From Acidiferrobacteraceae bacterium (GTDB lineage Bacteria; Pseudomonadota; Gammaproteobacteria; HyVt-429), in the NCBI GenBank assembly GCA_011052015.1, contig DRJZ01000096.1, forward strand, positions 1 to 35,916: a stretch of DNA of 35,916 nt. The letters are read 5' to 3'. Under the pieces are notes generated by a model. That model did not search any database. It saw only the letters and a list, made by a program, of their open reading frames with translations, and was not told the origin of the DNA. Positions 7,697 through 16,464 of the stretch are shown piece after piece; position 1 is the first letter of the stretch, and every line of letters begins with the position of its first letter. The translations under genes and the position numbers were made by a program.

Positions 7697-9811
7697 TCAG
7701 CTACCCGCACTCTTGCCTGAAGCAGCCAAACGCTTGTCTGTGAGTGTTACAAAATCTATCAGGATTTGCCCGCCCTCTTTCATTAAAGAATCTACCTTCT
7801 TAACGGTGGTGTCTGCTTTGCCCGCATGATCCTCGTCCAGATCAGAAAGTTTTTTCAAGGCCTTTTCTCCCTTGGCCAAGCGACGCTTGTTTTCCAACCC
7901 GAGCCGCCGCTGGTCACGCTCACGATTTGCCAGCTTACGGGTATTTTCATTCAAAGATACCCGTTTTATCGCCTGCATTTCCTTAAAGAAGGCCAATCTA
8001 TCGACAAGAAATGTGAAATCTGGATTTTGCGCAATACGCTGATAATGCGCCTTGCGCAGCAAATCCCGCATGGGGTCCATTTGGTAATAAGTCGCAAATT
8101 TCACACCCCCCACGGTGTCCCATTTCAAGGCATTTTTTAATGCGCTTTCACCCACATCATCATGATCATAGATAGGGGGATACATGATGTCCGGCATGAC
8201 GCCGTGGTGCTGGGTGCTGGCCCCGGAAATCCGATAAAATTTTCCTTGGGTCAATTTCAATTGGCCGTGTTTTAGTGGGTACAAGGACTGAACCGTACCC
8301 TTTCCGAAGGTCCGGCTCCCTATGATAATGCCGCGACGGTAATCTTGTATCGCACCGGCAAAGATTTCTGATGCCGAAGCACTCAACCGATTGACCATTA
8401 CCGCCAACGGCCCGGCATAGACCACTCCCGGGTGAGGATCGTCTAAAACCTCTATCTTGCCCTCACTATCACGAATCTGAACGGTGGGTCCTTTGTCTAT
8501 AAACAGCCCCAACAAGGAATTGGCCTCTTGTAGAGAGCCTCCACTATTATTCCGTAAATCTATTAACAACCCATCTATCCCACTTTTGGTTAGCTCACTG
8601 ACCAGTCGATTCACATCTCGCGTGGTACTTTTATAGTTGGGGGCTTTATTCTGCATCGCCTTAAAATCGAGATAAAAAGTAGGAACGGTGATAACACCAA
8701 GCTTGTAACTTTTATCGCCCCTTTTTAGCTCAAAGGTCTGCTTCTGGGCAGATTGCTCTTCCAGTTTGACTGTATCGCGGGTAATGCTGATGATTCTGGG
8801 ACTTTCACCAGACGACACATCACCTCGAATAACACCGAGTTTGACCAGACTACGCTTGGGACCACGAATTAACTGCACAACATCATCCAGACGCCAGCCG
8901 ATAATATCGACCATCTCGCCGTCCTTACCCTGACCCACGGCCACGATGCGGTCGGTCGGCCGTAGTAATTTGGATTTGTCAGCGGGGCCTGCCGGCACCA
9001 GACGCACCACTTTCGTGTACTCGTTGTCACTTTGCAAGACGGCACCGATGCCCTCCAGAGACAAACTCATATTTATATTGAAATTTTCGGACCCCAGAGG
9101 AGAGAAGTACTCGGTATGGGGGTCGTAGGTTTGCGCAAACGCATTAATATAGGTTTGAAAGGCATCCTCACTGGTTATCTTTCGGGCGTGACTCAAACGA
9201 CTACGAAACCTGGCCTTTAGCAGTTTACTGATTTCCTTCGGCTTCTTAGCGGCCAACTTTAAAACCAAGACATCGTTCTTAAGGCGTTTTCGCCACAAGT
9301 TATCGAGTGCTTCACGGTCCCTTGCCCAATCCACATCCTTCCGCTCAATTAGCAAGGTCTCGTCGATACTAAAATCAAGGGTATTAATACCTTGATCCAC
9401 TAAGTTGCTGACATATTCCAGCCGTTCTATAAGTCGTGTTTGATAGCGATTAAACATCGCAAAAGCAGGCTTGAGATCGCCCCGCTTTAAGGCCTCATCC
9501 AGGGTATAACGGTAAGCCTCAAACTCGGCAATGTCAGATTCTGTAAAATAGATCCGCGCAGCGTCTAGATTTTTGACATAGCGGTCAAACATTCTGCTGG
9601 ACAGGGCATTATTGATGGGAACACGCAAGTAGTGCGCCTGACTGAGATAGCTTACCACTGCGTCATTGGTATAAATATGTTCTTTTAACGGCTTTAGATC
9701 AGCAACCGCTGCGCCAGGAATAAGCGCTGCCAAGGCCAGACCTAAAAGCGTGACGAGCCAATGTGTATCCAATCTATTCATACCAAATCCATTCATACGA
9801 TTGTAAGTCAA
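7697..9811 (-). CDS. prc: Carboxy-terminal (tail-specific) protease
   Basis: Periplasmic S41 protease that trims or degrades envelope proteins. Signal peptide at the N-terminus (THWLVTLLGLALAALIPGAA). Order: N-terminal TSP domain, PDZ domain (about 250-330, GIGAVLQSDNEYTKVV), peptidase domain with catalytic Ser479 in SASASEIFAGA and Lys504 in TFGKGTVQS, spaced 25 residues as in E. coli Tsp, then a charged C-terminal domain (about 560-690). Its ATG overlaps the stop of the DUF1134 gene by 4 nt (ATGA). ATGs at residues 6 and 11 are alternative starts and the third gives the most compact signal peptide. E. coli prc is 682 aa, close to this 704. Confidence 0.95.
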   Translation of the reverse strand: MTYNRMNGFGMNRLDTHWLVTLLGLALAALIPGAAVADLKPLKEHIYTNDAVVSYLSQAHYLRVPINNALSSRMFDRYVKNLDAARIYFTESDIAEFEAYRYTLDEALKRGDLKPAFAMFNRYQTRLIERLEYVSNLVDQGINTLDFSIDETLLIERKDVDWARDREALDNLWRKRLKNDVLVLKLAAKKPKEISKLLKARFRSRLSHARKITSEDAFQTYINAFAQTYDPHTEYFSPLGSENFNINMSLSLEGIGAVLQSDNEYTKVVRLVPAGPADKSKLLRPTDRIVAVGQGKDGEMVDIIGWRLDDVVQLIRGPKRSLVKLGVIRGDVSSGESPRIISITRDTVKLEEQSAQKQTFELKRGDKSYKLGVITVPTFYLDFKAMQNKAPNYKSTTRDVNRLVSELTKSGIDGLLIDLRNNSGGSLQEANSLLGLFIDKGPTVQIRDSEGKIEVLDDPHPGVVYAGPLAVMVNRLSASASEIFAGAIQDYRRGIIIGSRTFGKGTVQSLYPLKHGQLKLTQGKFYRISGASTQHHGVMPDIMYPPIYDHDDVGESALKNALKWDTVGGVKFATYYQMDPMRDLLRKAHYQRIAQNPDFTFLVDRLAFFKEMQAIKRVSLNENTRKLANRERDQRRLGLENKRRLAKGEKALKKLSDLDEDHAGKADTTVKKVDSLMKEGGQILIDFVTLTDKRLAASGKSAGS

Positions 9812-10380
9812 AACGGAACCCAGGACTTCTTTCGGGTAAAGTGCAGATAACCCACATTAGCGCCGTAGCGCCAACCCACTCCCAAGCGGATAGGTGCTAA
9901 CACCGTATCGTCTCGCTTTACATAGCTTATTCCCAAGCCACCTATAAAATACAAACTGCCCTCCACGCCTGGGTACCGATGAAACAGGCCGCTTAGCTTC
10001 GGCAAATTGTAGACCAACATAAAAACCTTGGCCGCACTACCCCCTATCTCGAAACCCACCGAGGGACCCTTCCAATGCACCTTACGCCTCACACCGCGCT
10101 TGAGCACCAAAGTACCGTCCCCGTATCGGACGCCCACTACCACCGCACCACCAGCCTCTTCACCTCTAATATACCCGTCTGGTCGGCCATGATCCTTGAA
10201 CGCCTTCTCAATAATCTTTGCCAGACCCTGGGCGCCTTTACCGAAAAAGGCTTCAGCCTCTTTTAGCACGGTTTCCTGATCGTAGGTGTCTGCTTCATTC
10301 GTTTTCTCATCGCTCATGGCAGCTAGAGGGAGCAAACATAGCCAGCCGATCATCACTCCAACAGATATGATTTTACACAT
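9808..10380 (-). CDS. DUF1134 (EipA-like) envelope protein
   Basis: 190-aa exported protein; signal peptide ends near LAAMSD. The DUF1134 signature is clear: FFGKGAQGLAKIIEKAFKD, GRPDGYIRGEEAGGA, GVRYGDGTL, GFEIGGSAAKVFMLVYNL. Strong AAAGGAGG five bases before the ATG. It is the first gene of an operon with prc, translationally coupled by an ATGA overlap. The Brucella member, EipA, is a periplasmic protein tied to cell-envelope integrity; the same role here is inference, supported by the protease partner. Confidence 0.85.
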   Translation of the reverse strand: MCKIISVGVMIGWLCLLPLAAMSDEKTNEADTYDQETVLKEAEAFFGKGAQGLAKIIEKAFKDHGRPDGYIRGEEAGGAVVVGVRYGDGTLVLKRGVRRKVHWKGPSVGFEIGGSAAKVFMLVYNLPKLSGLFHRYPGVEGSLYFIGGLGISYVKRDDTVLAPIRLGVGWRYGANVGYLHFTRKKSWVPF

Positions 10381-10543
10381 ATATCCTCCTTTGCCGGTCT
10401 TGGGATTTATCGATCGTGTTCATCAACATACATTATATCTGTAGTAGGCTATGCGGGTCACGTCCAGGTTCGTATGGGCACGCATGAAACCGACAGGCCA
10501 TAGCCAAGCTGCGATAGGCTGCACTGAAATGAACCCTGTGGTA

Positions 10544-10559
10544 GGGTTTAGATAAACCC
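10544..10559. repeat. Small inverted repeat before the YiiX-like gene
   Basis: GGGTTTA-GA-TAAACCC, a perfect 7-bp stem with a 2-nt loop, overlapping a second ACCCT / AGGGT repeat just upstream. It ends 6 bp before the GTG start at 10565, so it could be an operator or an mRNA structure over the ribosome site. The rest of 10381-10543 shows no gene. Confidence 0.45.
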
Positions 10560-10564
10560 ATTGA

Positions 10565-11365
10565 GTGACCCATATCGTGCTGGAATGGTGTGCCAAAAAA
10601 ATAGGTAGCTGGATAGCCCACTATCTGGAAAAGCCTTTACGGGTCTACCAGGCCTTCTCTACCAATGACACCGCCACCTTACAGAGGTTCCTGCAACCGG
10701 GGGATGTGCTGTTGGTGGAAGGCAACCACCGCATCAGCATAGCCATCAAGTATCTGACACAGTCCACCTGGTCCCATGCAGCGTTGTACATAGGCAATCC
10801 ACAGGGTCTCCACACACCACCCAACAGTGAGGATAACAGCCTGGTTGAAGCCCTGGCATCCACGGGTGTTGTGGCCGTCCCCCTGTCCAAATACGCACAG
10901 TTTAATACCCGTATCTGCCGGCCAGTGGGACTAACCGATGAGGATAGAGACAAACTCGTACAATTCGCCCTGAATAGTATCGGCAAAAAATATGATCTCA
11001 AGAATATATTCGATCTTGTCCGCTACCTGTTCCCCAACCCACCCGTACCCATTTATTGGCGGCGATGTATGCTAACCATGGGAAGCGGTGACCCCACCCG
11101 CGCGATATGCTCGACCCTCATTGCCCAGGCCTTCCAATCCATACACTACCCCATCTTGCCGAGCATTGAGAAGCGAAGGCCCTGCGATCAAGAGAAGTGT
11201 CGACATGCAGACCTGGAAATTTTGCACGCACGACATTACAGTTTGTTTACACCCAGGGATTTTGATATTTCACCTTACTTTCGCACCATAAAACCCACGA
11301 TAGAAGATGGATTTGACTATCGAAAGCTGGAATGGGCCGACCACCCTGAATCCGACAAGACTTGA
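10565..11365 (+). CDS. YiiX/YaeF-type permuted papain-like amidase
   Basis: 266-aa protein of the circularly permuted NlpC/P60 (DUF830, C92) group. PGDVLLVEG leads the domain; His71 in STWSHAALYIG comes before Cys182 in ICSTLIAQAF, which is the permuted order of this family. Family members are predicted thiol hydrolases acting on peptide, amide or lipid-acyl bonds; the substrate is unknown. No clear signal peptide. The start is uncertain: GTG 10565 has no good Shine-Dalgarno, and a GTG four codons later is possible. The Xni-like gene follows 21 bp downstream on the same strand, so the two may be co-transcribed. Confidence 0.75.
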   Translation: MTHIVLEWCAKKIGSWIAHYLEKPLRVYQAFSTNDTATLQRFLQPGDVLLVEGNHRISIAIKYLTQSTWSHAALYIGNPQGLHTPPNSEDNSLVEALASTGVVAVPLSKYAQFNTRICRPVGLTDEDRDKLVQFALNSIGKKYDLKNIFDLVRYLFPNPPVPIYWRRCMLTMGSGDPTRAICSTLIAQAFQSIHYPILPSIEKRRPCDQEKCRHADLEILHARHYSLFTPRDFDISPYFRTIKPTIEDGFDYRKLEWADHPESDKT

Positions 11366-11386
11366 TCGGAACACCAAAGGTTGGTA

Positions 11387-12160
11387 ATGGACATACGGGT
11401 ATTGCTCATAGACGGCCTGAACGTATTGCGCCGGGTGTATGAGGCGCAACCGGATAAGGGCAGCCCTGCCTCCAGTGACCACAGCGTTGATGGCAGTCTT
11501 GGCATTATCCGTAAAATAAGGTCTGCTGTTGAGCCGACTCACTTGTTGTGGGTATTTGATGGTGAGCCTCCTACCTGGCGTCACGACCTCTACCCGCAGT
11601 ATAAGGCGAATCGCCCCCCCACTCCCCAGGGCGTGAAAGATGCCGCCACGAAATTGGGTCCGGCTTTAACCCGGGCAGGGATGGCTCACCTTGGCGTCGC
11701 CAATACCGAAGCGGATGACGCCATCGCCACTATCGCACGCAAATTAGACATCAATAACATCGACACGGTCATTGCCTCCACGGACCAAGGTTACTGCCAA
11801 CTCCTGACAAAACACATCAACCTCTACAACCATGTAAAAAAAGAGTTCCGCAACGACCATTGGGTCAATGAACATTTTAAAGTTCCAGTAAACTTGTATA
11901 CGGCACTCATAGCCCTGGCAGGCAGCGCCTCCGATAATATCCACGGGATACCGGGGATCGGCATCAAAACCGCAGCAAACTTGCTTATAAAATATGGCTC
12001 TATCAACGCAATCCTGGATGCAAGTGAGACACTGCCTGCAAAGACGCGGAGCGCGTTGCTATCACATGGATCGGAACTCGACAGATATCTAAAACTCGTT
12101 ACCCTGAGAGATGACATCCAGATAACCCTTAACCTCAAGGAAATGAGGTTGGACGTTTAG
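11387..12160 (+). CDS. xni: FEN-family 5'-3' exonuclease / flap endonuclease, Xni-like
   Basis: 257 aa, close to E. coli Xni/ExoIX. Metal-binding acidic motifs of the PIN-like FEN fold: VLLIDGLNVLR, WVFDGEPPTWRHDLYPQYKA, NTEADDAIATIA, STDQGYCQLL. The helix-hairpin-helix DNA-binding motif is IHGIPGIGIKTAANLLIKYG. It would cut flap or branched DNA. I prefer ATG 11387, which has AAAGG six bases upstream, over a TTG six bases earlier. There is no attached polymerase domain, so it is not polA. Its stop overlaps the stop of the facing DsbA-like gene by a few bases. Confidence 0.85.
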   Translation: MDIRVLLIDGLNVLRRVYEAQPDKGSPASSDHSVDGSLGIIRKIRSAVEPTHLLWVFDGEPPTWRHDLYPQYKANRPPTPQGVKDAATKLGPALTRAGMAHLGVANTEADDAIATIARKLDINNIDTVIASTDQGYCQLLTKHINLYNHVKKEFRNDHWVNEHFKVPVNLYTALIALAGSASDNIHGIPGIGIKTAANLLIKYGSINAILDASETLPAKTRSALLSHGSELDRYLKLVTLRDDIQITLNLKEMRLDV

Positions 12161-12840
12161 AGAGTAGAACTTGGAAGTGGATTATTTTGTGGCGCAAAAG
12201 GCCGAACGCCGTGAACACTGGTATGGGCTGCCTCGCGCAGTCTCTCCATAGACACGGTCCCGATCAGGATCTTGCTACCCACCGCATAGGTCGGTACACC
12301 CTGCAGGTGCATCTCTCGAGCCGCCTTTTGGTTTGTGGCCAAACGTCTTGCATAACGGGGATCTGTCCATGCCCGAGCAACAATTTCTCCGGGCACACCG
12401 ACTTGGTTGGCAATATCCCGCAACACCTTTTCATCGCCAATATTTCGGCCAGTAATCAGGAATGACTGAAACAGAGCATTATGCAGACGGTAAAATAGTT
12501 CATGACCTGCCTCTTTGGACGCTTCTGCCAACAACAAGGCCTGTTGTGAATTTGTTGTAAAATCATGCTTGCTTAGATTGATGCCTTCTTCTTCAGCCAT
12601 GATCTTCAGACCCACCATCATGTCCCTCCAGCGACTTGGAGAGTAACCCAACGCCCTTATGGGCATGCCCTCCGGGGGGGTCTGTGGGTGAATCTCAACA
12701 CCACACCAATTAATATTGAGATCGTAATCCTCACTCAGGCGAAGTAGGCGAAGGCTTCCAACATAGCAAAATGGGCAAATGTAGTCAGAAAACACGCTGA
12801 CCCTGAGTTGGGGCTTGTTAACAGTACTCACTACAATCAC
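12157..12840 (-). CDS. FrnE-type DsbA family oxidoreductase
   Basis: 227 aa, thioredoxin fold with an inserted helical domain. The active-site CPFC is at residues 22-25 (SDYICPFCYVG). A cis-Pro region is seen in LQGVPTYAVGSKILIGT. No signal peptide, so this is the cytoplasmic FrnE/2-hydroxychromene-isomerase-like branch, which acts as a thiol-disulfide oxidoreductase. Substrate unknown. Convergent with the Xni-like gene with overlapping stops. The start may be a few codons downstream (a GTG at residue 3 or 4). Confidence 0.85.
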   Translation of the reverse strand: MIVVSTVNKPQLRVSVFSDYICPFCYVGSLRLLRLSEDYDLNINWCGVEIHPQTPPEGMPIRALGYSPSRWRDMMVGLKIMAEEEGINLSKHDFTTNSQQALLLAEASKEAGHELFYRLHNALFQSFLITGRNIGDEKVLRDIANQVGVPGEIVARAWTDPRYARRLATNQKAAREMHLQGVPTYAVGSKILIGTVSMERLREAAHTSVHGVRPFAPQNNPLPSSTL

Positions 12841-12931
12841 GATACCGGCAGTAAACGATAATCAGGTAGTCTAAATCGCTGAACGGCTATATAAAAGGGT
12901 TAATCGTCACCAATTTGATCTCTGCGCCCCG

Positions 12932-13027
12932 TGTAGGGCGGGCATTCATACCCACGCAACTAAAATGCGCAATGACATTGCCGGGATATTTGACCGGCAC
13001 GTGGTGGGCGCCCGTGTCCACCCTACA
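12932..13027. repeat. Short inverted-repeat element upstream of ppc
   Basis: About 96 bp with inverted ends TGTAGGGCGGGCA (left) and, reading inward from the right, TGTAGGGTGGACA, 11 of 13 matching. GC-rich ends around an AT-richer middle are typical of short non-autonomous dispersed repeats. The gene-free stretch 12841-13148 otherwise shows nothing I can support. An 87-codon minus-strand frame across it looks like a by-product of the repeat. Confidence 0.55.
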
Positions 13028-13148
13028 GTTTCTACAAAGGTTATTACTAATGGGCACGAAAGTTACCCGGATAAAATCCTCACCCATTACGGGGCAATTT
13101 ATGGTATCTTCGCAACCCGGCCGCTCGGCACCATAACTTCGCACCGTC

Positions 13149-15977
13149 ATGACCCCCTCTTCATCACCCCACTACCCGGCGTCGGCCAATGATCATCAGC
13201 TACGCTCACGGGTCAAATTATTCGGCAATCTGCTGGGTCAGGTGCTACGCACCCATGCAGGCGCCGATGTGTTAGCCGCAGTAGAAGCCCTGCGCAAAGG
13301 CTATATTCGCCTGCGCAAGGAGGAGCATCCTGGCCTACGCTTAAAACTCGATAGACTGATCGCCAAGCTGGACCCCGAGACCCTGACCCATGTTTTACGA
13401 TCATTTAATATCTACTTTAGCCTGGTGAATACGGCCGAAGAAGCCCACCATCATCAACAACGCCGACGCCAGATACGCCAAGGCCGGTCTTTATGGACCG
13501 GCTCTTTTCACCACACCATCGAAGAATTCAAAAATCAGGGTATCACTGCAGAACAATTACAGACCCTGTTAAACAACACGGCCTACATTCCGGTGTTCAC
13601 GGCCCACCCCACCGAAGCAAAACGCCGCACCATACTTGAAGCATTGCGACGTATTTTTCTCACCGGCCAGATGCTTGAGGAACCCGGTCTCAACAAGACC
13701 CGCCGCGCTGAGATTACCCAAAACCTGAAAAATCAGATCCAAATATTATGGAAAACCGATGAAGTGCGGGTACACCGGCCTGAGGTGCGAGATGAAATCC
13801 GCAATGGTCTGTATTTCTTTCGTGAGTGCTTGTTTCATGCCGTACCGGAGATCTATAGAAACCTGGATCGTGCGATTCATCGTTATTATGGGAAAGATGA
13901 AGCCGGCAAGCCCGTAATTTCGGTACCCAGCTTTCTGCGCTTTGGCTCCTGGATTGGTGGTGATCGCGACGGCAATCCTAATGTAAAACCCAAAACTACA
14001 GAGCTGGCGCTACGCCTGCAGTCCCGTGAGATCCTTAACGAATACATAAAACGTGTTACCGAACTCGGCCATATCCTGACTTACTCCAGTCAACTGGTAA
14101 CACCTTCCCAGGCCCTGCTAAACAGTCTGAACTCGGATGAACAGGCCTGTGCGGAAATTTTTGAAGATCGGCCTAATATGTACAGCCACGAGCCCTATCG
14201 ACGCAAATTGTATGTCATGCGCTATCGCCTGGAGCACAATCGGCAAGACTGTCAAAATCGGCTGGAGGGCAAGATCATCACGCCATCTTCAAACGCCTAC
14301 GCCGCAGAGCAAAATTTTCTCAATGACCTGATCCTGATAAGCGAGTCACTTAGCTCCCATGGCGATGGCAACATTGCCGATAGAGAACTAAAGGATTTAA
14401 TTCGCTCGGTTGAGACTTTTGGTTTTTACCTGGCCAGGCTGGACATCCGCCAGGAGTCCAGCCGACATACTGACGCCGTCAACGAGATCCTCGCCCAGCT
14501 AGGGCTAAGCGGCGATTATCGATCACTCCCGGAAACGGAGCGACTTCAACTCCTGGACTCAGGTTTACGTGAAGAGGCAGTGCCCAGCCTGGACAGGGAA
14601 TCACTGGTTGAAGCGAGCCAGGAGACCCTGGCCGTTTTTGACGTTATAAAGGCCATGCGCACCGAAATCAGCCCACAGGCCTTTGGCAGTTATGTCATCT
14701 CCATGACCCATGCCGCCAGCCACATTCTGGAAGTCATGTGGTTAGCTCGATTCGCCGGACTTGCCGGACGCCAAGGGGGTCAATGGCATTGCAATATCAA
14801 CATTTCACCCTTGTTTGAAACCATTGAAGACCTGGCGCACATTGATGCGGTACTGTCATCACTGTTGGGCAACCCAACCTATGCCGCGTTATTAAAGGTC
14901 TCAGGCAATACCCAGGAGATCATGCTGGGCTATTCCGACTCCTGTAAGGACGGCGGCATTTTGGCCTCAAGCTGGAACCTCTATGAAGCCCAAAAGAAGA
15001 TCATTACCCTTGCCAAACAACACGGCATCGACTGCAGGCTATTTCATGGACGCGGCGGTACCATCGGACGCGGCGGCGGTCCTACCCATGAATCCATCCT
15101 CGCCCAACCCCCCAACACCGTCCAGGGGCAGATCAAGTTTACTGAACAGGGTGAGGTGTTGTCCTACAAGTACAGCAACCGCGAGACCTCCATATTCGAA
15201 CTGACCATGGGTGTCACCGGATTACTCAAGGCCAGTTGCGGTATCGTCAAAACTCTGCCCAATGATCGCGGTCCTTATCTGGATATACTGAATAAACTTG
15301 CCGGATTCGGCGAGCAGGCCTACCGCGAACTCACCGATGGCACTGGAGGTTTCCAGGACTACTTTTATGAGGCCAACCCGGTATCCGAAATAGGATTGCT
15401 CAATATTGGCTCGCGGCCAAGCCACCGCGCCAAGCAAGACCGCTCCAAGGCCTCTATACGCGCCATCCCTTGGGTCTTTGGTTGGGCGCAATCCCGTCAC
15501 ACCCTGCCGGCCTGGTATGGTATCGGTAGCGCATTGGAGCAATGGCGCGGTGAGGACCCCGATCGCCTGGCCCTACTACAAACAATGTATCGAGAATGGC
15601 CTTTCTTTCATTCATTGCTTGCCAACACACAAATGGCGTTATTTAAGGCAGAGATGGATATTGCCCGTGCCTATGCCGGGCTGTGTGTAGATGACGACAC
15701 CCGAGATCGCGTCTATTCACTGATACGCCAGGAATACCAGCGCACCATAACCCAAGTACAGGATGTGGCGGAGGTTGACCGGCTTTTGGACGAGACCCCT
15801 GCCCTGGCCCTGTCCTTGAAACGGCGCGATCCCTACCTGGACCCCATAAACCACATTCAAATCACCTTGCTGGAACGGGTACGGCAAAAAGCATCCGAAA
15901 GCAAAACATCCCCTTGGCTCCATCCCCTACTGCGCTCCATCAACGCCATATCTGCGGGCATGCGTAACACCGGTTAG
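13149..15977 (+). CDS. ppc: Phosphoenolpyruvate carboxylase
   Basis: Cytosolic anaplerotic enzyme making oxaloacetate from PEP and bicarbonate. 942 aa; E. coli is 883 and the extra length is mostly at the N-terminus and in loops. Signature motifs: FTAHPTEAKRRT with catalytic His153, SWIGGDRDGNPNV, LFHGRGGTIGRGGGP (glycine loop), QGEVLSYKY, RAIPWVFGWAQSRH, and the C-terminal SAGMRNTG carboxylate end. No clear Shine-Dalgarno before ATG 13149. Apparently monocistronic: 207 bp and a separate promoter lie before tusA. Confidence 0.97.
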   Translation: MTPSSSPHYPASANDHQLRSRVKLFGNLLGQVLRTHAGADVLAAVEALRKGYIRLRKEEHPGLRLKLDRLIAKLDPETLTHVLRSFNIYFSLVNTAEEAHHHQQRRRQIRQGRSLWTGSFHHTIEEFKNQGITAEQLQTLLNNTAYIPVFTAHPTEAKRRTILEALRRIFLTGQMLEEPGLNKTRRAEITQNLKNQIQILWKTDEVRVHRPEVRDEIRNGLYFFRECLFHAVPEIYRNLDRAIHRYYGKDEAGKPVISVPSFLRFGSWIGGDRDGNPNVKPKTTELALRLQSREILNEYIKRVTELGHILTYSSQLVTPSQALLNSLNSDEQACAEIFEDRPNMYSHEPYRRKLYVMRYRLEHNRQDCQNRLEGKIITPSSNAYAAEQNFLNDLILISESLSSHGDGNIADRELKDLIRSVETFGFYLARLDIRQESSRHTDAVNEILAQLGLSGDYRSLPETERLQLLDSGLREEAVPSLDRESLVEASQETLAVFDVIKAMRTEISPQAFGSYVISMTHAASHILEVMWLARFAGLAGRQGGQWHCNINISPLFETIEDLAHIDAVLSSLLGNPTYAALLKVSGNTQEIMLGYSDSCKDGGILASSWNLYEAQKKIITLAKQHGIDCRLFHGRGGTIGRGGGPTHESILAQPPNTVQGQIKFTEQGEVLSYKYSNRETSIFELTMGVTGLLKASCGIVKTLPNDRGPYLDILNKLAGFGEQAYRELTDGTGGFQDYFYEANPVSEIGLLNIGSRPSHRAKQDRSKASIRAIPWVFGWAQSRHTLPAWYGIGSALEQWRGEDPDRLALLQTMYREWPFFHSLLANTQMALFKAEMDIARAYAGLCVDDDTRDRVYSLIRQEYQRTITQVQDVAEVDRLLDETPALALSLKRRDPYLDPINHIQITLLERVRQKASESKTSPWLHPLLRSINAISAGMRNTG

Positions 15978-16015
15978 AGGTTGGGCAGAGGGGATTGCGC
16001 CTCCTGAGCGTGGGC

Positions 16016-16065
16016 TTGACACACCTTCTTGGTTGCACTATGTTAGTGAACGTTCACTAACATAG
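16016..16065 (+). promoter_or_regulatory. Strong promoter overlapped by a 28-bp perfect palindrome operator
   Basis: -35 TTGACA (16016-16021), exact 17-bp spacer, -10 TATGTT (16039-16044). A perfect palindrome of 28 bp (16038-16065), half-site CTATGTTAGTGAAC followed by its exact complement, covers the -10 and the start site. The size and symmetry fit a TetR-family operator, and the nearest regulator gene is the TetR-type gene at 16465. Binding would block RNA polymerase. Assignment of the operator to this TetR protein is inference. Confidence 0.75.
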
Positions 16066-16111
16066 CCGGAAAGCTTTGGCCGTCCTGGGGTATATCCCTG
16101 AGAGGGTATCC

Positions 16112-16159
16112 ATGATTTTGGCCCTAAGTGTAGACATCCAGGCTATTTCACCCTTGTAA
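16112..16159 (+). CDS. Possible 15-codon leader ORF before tusA
   Basis: ATG preceded by GAGAGGG at workable spacing, encoding MILALSVDIQAISPL and stopping 25 nt before the tusA ATG. It lies in the untranslated leader of the palindrome-controlled promoter. It could be a translated leader peptide or chance; no attenuator structure is evident. Confidence 0.25.
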   Translation: MILALSVDIQAISPL

Positions 16160-16184
16160 CATTCACCTACAGGAGAATCTATCC

Positions 16185-16415
16185 ATGGCCGAATTTGATG
16201 CCGAACTTGATGCCCGCGGTCTGAACTGCCCCCTACCCATCCTGCGCGCAAAAAAAGCGATTAACGCACTCAACGCAGGCCAGATCCTAAAGATCATCGC
16301 CACCGATCCAGGTGCGGTAAAAGATTTCGAGGCCTTCTGCAAGCAAACCGGAAATGATCTATTGTCCTCTGAAGAAACCGGTGGTGAATTCGTCTTCTCC
16401 ATCAAAAAGGGTTAA
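16185..16415 (+). CDS. tusA: TusA-family sulfur carrier protein
   Basis: 76 aa, full length for the family. The sulfur-carrying Cys15 sits in the conserved RGLNCPLPILRAKKA motif. TusA proteins pass persulfide sulfur between partners, either for tRNA thiolation or in Dsr/Hdr sulfur-oxidation pathways. AGGAG precedes the ATG. First gene after the palindromic promoter and followed 49 nt later by the TetR gene. No rhodanese, dsrE or tusBCD gene is nearby, so which pathway it serves cannot be told. Confidence 0.9.
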   Translation: MAEFDAELDARGLNCPLPILRAKKAINALNAGQILKIIATDPGAVKDFEAFCKQTGNDLLSSEETGGEFVFSIKKG

Positions 16416-16436
16416 GACCCGAATGGCACTCTATCT

Positions 16437-16462
16437 GTCATCCCGGCGCAGGCCGGGATGAC
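16437..16462. repeat. Perfect 11-bp hairpin repeat at the tetR start
   Basis: GTCATCCCGGC, loop GCAG, then the exact complement. This is the common dispersed CCGG-type palindrome of proteobacteria; related hairpins are at 18354-18371 and, weaker, near 22995-23070. There is no T-tract, so it is a poor terminator. It ends 2 nt before the GTG start of the TetR gene and its right arm contains the only Shine-Dalgarno-like bases (GGGA). Confidence 0.75.
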
Positions 16463-16464
16463 GA

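Noticed and set aside
12887-13150. 87-codon minus-strand frame with several Cys residues upstream of ppc
   Set aside because: It runs through the inverted-repeat element, has no ribosome site and overlaps the ppc start.
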